DNA from: Colocasia esculenta
Taxonomy: Eukaryota; Streptophyta; Magnoliopsida; Alismatales; Araceae
Assembly (NCBI GenBank): GCA_014218235.1
Contig: CM024759.1
Span: 10,370,712-10,434,711, forward strand
Length of the DNA stretch: 64,000 nucleotides
Direction of reading: 5' to 3'
Within the stretch, counting starts at the first letter, position 1; each line of letters opens with the position of its first letter. Made by a program: the position numbers and the translations under genes. Below are positions 60,748 through 64,000 of this stretch, piece after piece. The notes under the pieces were generated by a model. It searched no databases and was not told where the DNA came from. It saw only the letters and a program-made list of their open reading frames with translations.

Positions 60748-61084
60748 ATAGTGAGGAGTGACTCCGAGCGCGAGGAGTAGCTCTACTCATGGAAATTACT
60801 ACACATTTACTTTCTTTTTCATAGTATGTAATCAAATGTGATGGATAATGTTTTTCATTTGAACATGTAATAATGAGGACATTGTTATTTCTTTTATTGT
60901 TATATAGACTGTGGATTATGTGATGATGATGGAATGGGAATATTTATTTATTTCCGCTATACTCTTTGATATTTATGTACATCTCAATCTATTGTATAGT
61001 GTTGGATAAATGTCCCACTGTGATAGCGCCCTTTGTACCGACGTGGATTGGTATAATCGTACCGGCATAAAGAGGGTCGTTACA

Positions 61085-62185
61085 CAAGAGCTCCTCGCCT
61101 ATCCTTCCTTAGGTGTCTGCCAAAACAACGAAAACAACAAAACAAACCTTGTTAGACCATATTTAAGTGAAGCATCTATCCAAAATAAAATGAAAAGGGA
61201 AGAACATGGGGGGAACGAACCTGGGGGTGGTTTTTAAACCCCTTGGGTTGTATAAAAATGTGGGAAGGGAAAGGGAATGCGTTCCTATCTAAAAGAAAAT
61301 AATAAAATGCATGAAAAGAGAAATGAGAGGAGAAAAGGAAGAAGAAGCCCCAATGGGGCGACTCCCTGGCCGTGGTGCAGTGTCTTGGGTTGTGTTGAAG
61401 CTCTAGAAGTCACCTCCTCAGTCACCAAGCTTCATATGAGAAGAAGAAACCATGGCTTGATGAAGAGGATAAAGGTGAAATGAGAGGAAATGGGTGAGCC
61501 ACGAGCTAAAGGGAAGGCCTGGAGAGAATTCAGCAGCACTTCGTGGCAAAATTCGAGCTCTCTCTTTCGTCTGAAGGTGGAGTGTCACTTATATAGGGAG
61601 GAGAGAGATCATCCCGTCCTTAAGTGATAATGACCCAAAAAGGTGATAAAAACCATGTAAATCTGCATGGGAAGAGTCCTAGGAGGGTCCCAAGGTGCCA
61701 TGGAACCTCAAAACATGCATGGGGTTTGTGGGGGGTCGCTTGGATGATGATAAGGCCAATGGAGGATAAATAGGAGGTGGTTGTGGAGGCCAGCGCATGC
61801 AGATCATGTCGCGACGGGTCATAGGGACGCGACAAGGCTTGTCGCGACGGCCAAGGTCATCGCGACCATAAAGGCACGTGAACGGATATGCATAGGATGT
61901 CGCGATGGTCAAGGGGGGCGCAACAAGGCTAACGGGATGCCACGACCCGTCATGTTAATCAAAATCGATTATTCTCGGGATATTGATCAATTATTTAGGA
62001 GAATAATCAATAATTTAAGCATAAGGACTCTTGAAATGATAATTGGATGGGATAATGTGAAAATTGGGCTTTTAATGGGCTCAAAAGATGGCTAACAGAT
62101 GGGCTCAAGGTGAGTAACCAACTTGGGGCTCATTAAGAGAACAAGAAATGTGGTTCAACTTATGGGCCAGAATCAGGTGTCTACA
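61085..62185. repeat. LTR G, truncated, Tat-like
   Basis: It ends GGTGTCTACA like F and shares the layout of F's LTR (AAATGAAAAG, then GGGGAACGA, then GTTTTTAAACC). A TATATAGGG at about 61591 would be a TATA on the - strand. The start is missing at the junction with E. It contains GTCGCGACGG and CATCGCGACC words at 61805-61930. Confidence 0.6.
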
Positions 62186-62332
62186 CAATCATGGATAAAA
62201 AGTTCTGTACTCACTGATGAATCTTAACTAGCCTTGAAAATCAAATAAGGGAAGAAGGTCTGGAAAGACATATGATAAATCTGTGTCATGAATGTCCACT
62301 GACCTTGGCTTCAAAATCATTCGCACTTCAAA

Positions 62333-62701
62333 CTATATAGATCTCAAAGGTGTTTCTGTTGGAGATTGAGTGGCATCGGATGAAGAAACTTCTGGTGTTT
62401 CTGTGTTAGGGTTTGAAGTGGGTGTACCTTCGGCTGATGAGGAACTTCTTTTCTCAGAAGAACTGGAATCCCTCAGAATCCGTCGTTTAGGGTATCTTGG
62501 TGGCACAACAGACTTTCCTTTGCCCTGAGGTGTAGATTTGCCACGTTTGGAAGTAGTACCAAAAGGAGTAGAATCTCTTTTTCTTTTCGAAAGATCATTG
62601 CTGAACTTGGACCTTCGTTCCACTGGTTGATCTTGAATGACAACCCCTTAGACTGCTGCTTTGGCCTTTGCTCCACGCCTTGTTGTTTGCTTGGGTGTCA
62701 T
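62333..62701 (-). pseudogene. Start of a Sirevirus third ORF, probable
   Basis: The ATG at 62699-62701 gives MTPKQTTRRGAKAKAAV, one TAA at 62648-62650, then a basic region (SKRKRD, PPRYPKRRIL) that could be a nuclear localisation signal, and a Ser-rich tail ending near 62333. The frame is also open upstream to 62863. It has no recognisable enzyme motif, and I could not align it with H's third ORF by eye. Confidence 0.45.
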
Positions 62702-62924
62702 AGAGTCTGGAGTTAAAGGAAGAAGAGACAAGATGGAAGAACTGGAAGTTCCGGAATTTAGTTCTTCCGGAGTTGGATGAGAGGAGGGAAGCTTAAAAGA
62801 TGGAAAGTTGAAGGTGTAGGGTCGACCTAGGGTTGTGGTCCTTAAAATAAGATCAACACCCAAAGGAGGATGGTAAGATGATCCAACAGTTCATCTACCC
62901 TAAACCAGAACCAATGACTGGGTG

Positions 62925-63003
62925 AAAGTGTGTCGACACAAGAGTAGAGTGTGTCGATCTGAGATTAGACTGTGTTGACACAAGTAGAGAGTGTGTCGAC
63001 CTG
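62925..63003. repeat. GTGTCGAC motif cluster
   Basis: Four GTGTCGAC/GTGTTGAC words on alternating strands within about 80 bp (TGTGTCGACACA, TGTGTCGATCT, TGTGTTGACACA, TGTGTCGACCT). Confidence 0.75.
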
Positions 63004-63005
63004 TG

Positions 63006-63980
63006 AGAGCAGAAATTCAAGATTTTGTGAAAGAATGTGAAGGAGAGTCTTTAATATGATGAGAAAGACTTGAAAATCAATTGTTCGGGGATTTTTAATA
63101 TGTTAATGATGTCACTATCAAATTCTTATCATCATTCCTCTTGCAAATTTAATGGTTTAAGAAGTAGTAGACAATGTTTGACCATCAGACAAATCTGAAA
63201 ACCTGGATTACAATTTAATAGAATTAAAATATTATGTTCAGAACAAATCATTCTTTCAAACCTTACTCAACTAATGTAAGATGATTTCTCAAGGAAAAAT
63301 TCCAATCATAACTGGAGTTAAGCATTTTTAAAAGATATGAGTAAGGCAAATTGTTGACCATTTTGATTATAGCATTTTTCTTGAAGCAAAAATAATGAGC
63401 AGTCAGATATAGTACATCTTGTTCACTCAAGTACACATGCTTTTTACACACCTGAATCCCTAGTTACTTAAGATTACTAATCATTCAGCCTCAAGGGGTT
63501 AATGAAAATTTTTTGACATGGAAATATACGTTTATCAGACACCAATATTCCCAATTACTTAGTCAACATTAATTTTGAATATTTTGATTGAACCCCTTAG
63601 AGCAGAGATAGCATGACACTTCATGACATACATGGCTCATCACTTTTTGTGAAGGTGTGTAATTTCTCAGTATGCAAGCCATTGCTCTGTCAAAAGAGAA
63701 TTGATATTTAATAGATACCAAAAATTGGCCACAGACTTAGCCTTTATTAAATCTTAAAGAAATGTGTAAAAACAATACTGATTTGGACATTATACAACCA
63801 AAGAAATCAAATTATTTTTGAATTTCAGTGAATAAAAGAATGTTGACTTGAAGTATATGTTAAGACTATTAAATATGCATTCCTGGTTGTTTTCATATGT
63901 TGTAATGGTTAGGTTTTGAATTACATACTCATCAAATCACTAAATTATTTTTTGGTCTGATGTAAGAAAAATCAGTGAAG
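63006..63980. other. AT-rich non-coding stretch
   Basis: I see no recognisable coding or repeat structure. It is probably the spacer between pol and the third ORF of the Sirevirus fragment. Confidence 0.4.
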
Positions 63981-64000
63981 TCTTTAGCTCCCCCTGAATT

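Larger units (their letters stand above)
47947..61084 (+). repeat. LTR E, interrupted by F
   Basis: From TGTGAGACCCTCG (47947) to GGGTCGTTACA (61084). Removing F and one ATAGT leaves about 3,267 bp. It is a relative of C's LTR, with a TATAAAA at 48597-48603 and GACGTCCAGATCGATGG at about 48419. No primer site follows 61084 and no polypurine tract precedes 47947, so it behaves as a solo LTR, although no target duplication is seen. Confidence 0.85.
62186..64000 (-). mobile_element. Part of a second Sirevirus, 3' region
   Basis: A - strand segment with a Ser/Lys-rich ORF start (62701-62333), a leader with GTGTCGAC repeats, AT-rich spacer, and CAGGGGGAGCT at 63987-63997. This layout resembles the interval between pol and the third ORF in Sireviruses. 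The pol genes would lie beyond the window's right edge. The assignment rests on layout and composition, not on a recognised domain. Confidence 0.5.

Noticed and set aside
60748..61084. A separate small element after F
   Set aside because: It continues LTR E exactly after F's target duplication and matches the end of C's 5' LTR.

Overview
This window looks like heterochromatic, repeat-only DNA from a flowering plant with a large genome. I found no host gene, rRNA or tRNA gene, CRISPR array or bacterial signal. Almost every base belongs to nested LTR retrotransposons. They include chromodomain-type Ty3/gypsy elements (Tekay/Del-like), Tat/Ogre-like gypsy elements and solo LTRs, and Sirevirus-type Ty1/copia elements whose primer sites match the plant initiator-tRNA site TGGTATCAGAGC. 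All coding regions are decayed by in-frame stops and some frameshifts, so the domains are annotated as pseudogenes. The species cannot be named from the sequence.

Layout, left to right. Element A (1-17734, + strand) is a Tekay-like chromovirus. The window begins inside its 5' LTR, its gag-pol fills 10706-15340 and its 3' LTR is 15432-17734. Between its 5' LTR and gag lies B (1554-10701, - strand), an apparently non-coding element arranged LTR-internal-LTR-partial internal. A 293-bp spacer follows. Element C (18028-46560, + strand) is a second chromovirus. Its gag contains two phase-0 GT-AG introns and a 1258-bp solo LTR (L). Its reverse transcriptase is split by H (24547-39958, - strand, TSD ACTAT), a 15.4-kb Sirevirus. 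Its integrase tail is split by J (42046-44363, - strand), an internally deleted Sirevirus-like element. C's 3' LTR is cut at 46560, where a truncated LTR (D) starts, followed by an intact related LTR (E, 47947-61084). E is interrupted by F (50882-60747, - strand, TSD ATAGT), a gag-only Tat-like element. After E come a truncated Tat-like LTR (G, to 62185) and part of another Sirevirus (62186-64000, - strand).

Relative ages follow from nesting: H, J and L inserted into C; a solo LTR of H's own family inserted into H's left LTR in inverted orientation; F inserted into E; B entered A and then lost its left end together with A's primer site and gag start.

The main points of interest are these. 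(1) C's gag has canonical introns, which is unexpected in an element that copies itself through RNA. (2) Each LTR family carries a cluster of one short motif (GTCGCGAC, GACGTCAAC, AATCGTT or GTGTCGAC), and the first two cross lineage borders: the same cluster sits in unrelated elements while relatives carry different ones. (3) H has a 3' open frame of about 1,220 codons with a handful of stops and no frameshift, although its gag-pol is frameshifted several times. (4) Two LTRs of the same family lie head to head and could form a hairpin of about 2 kb.
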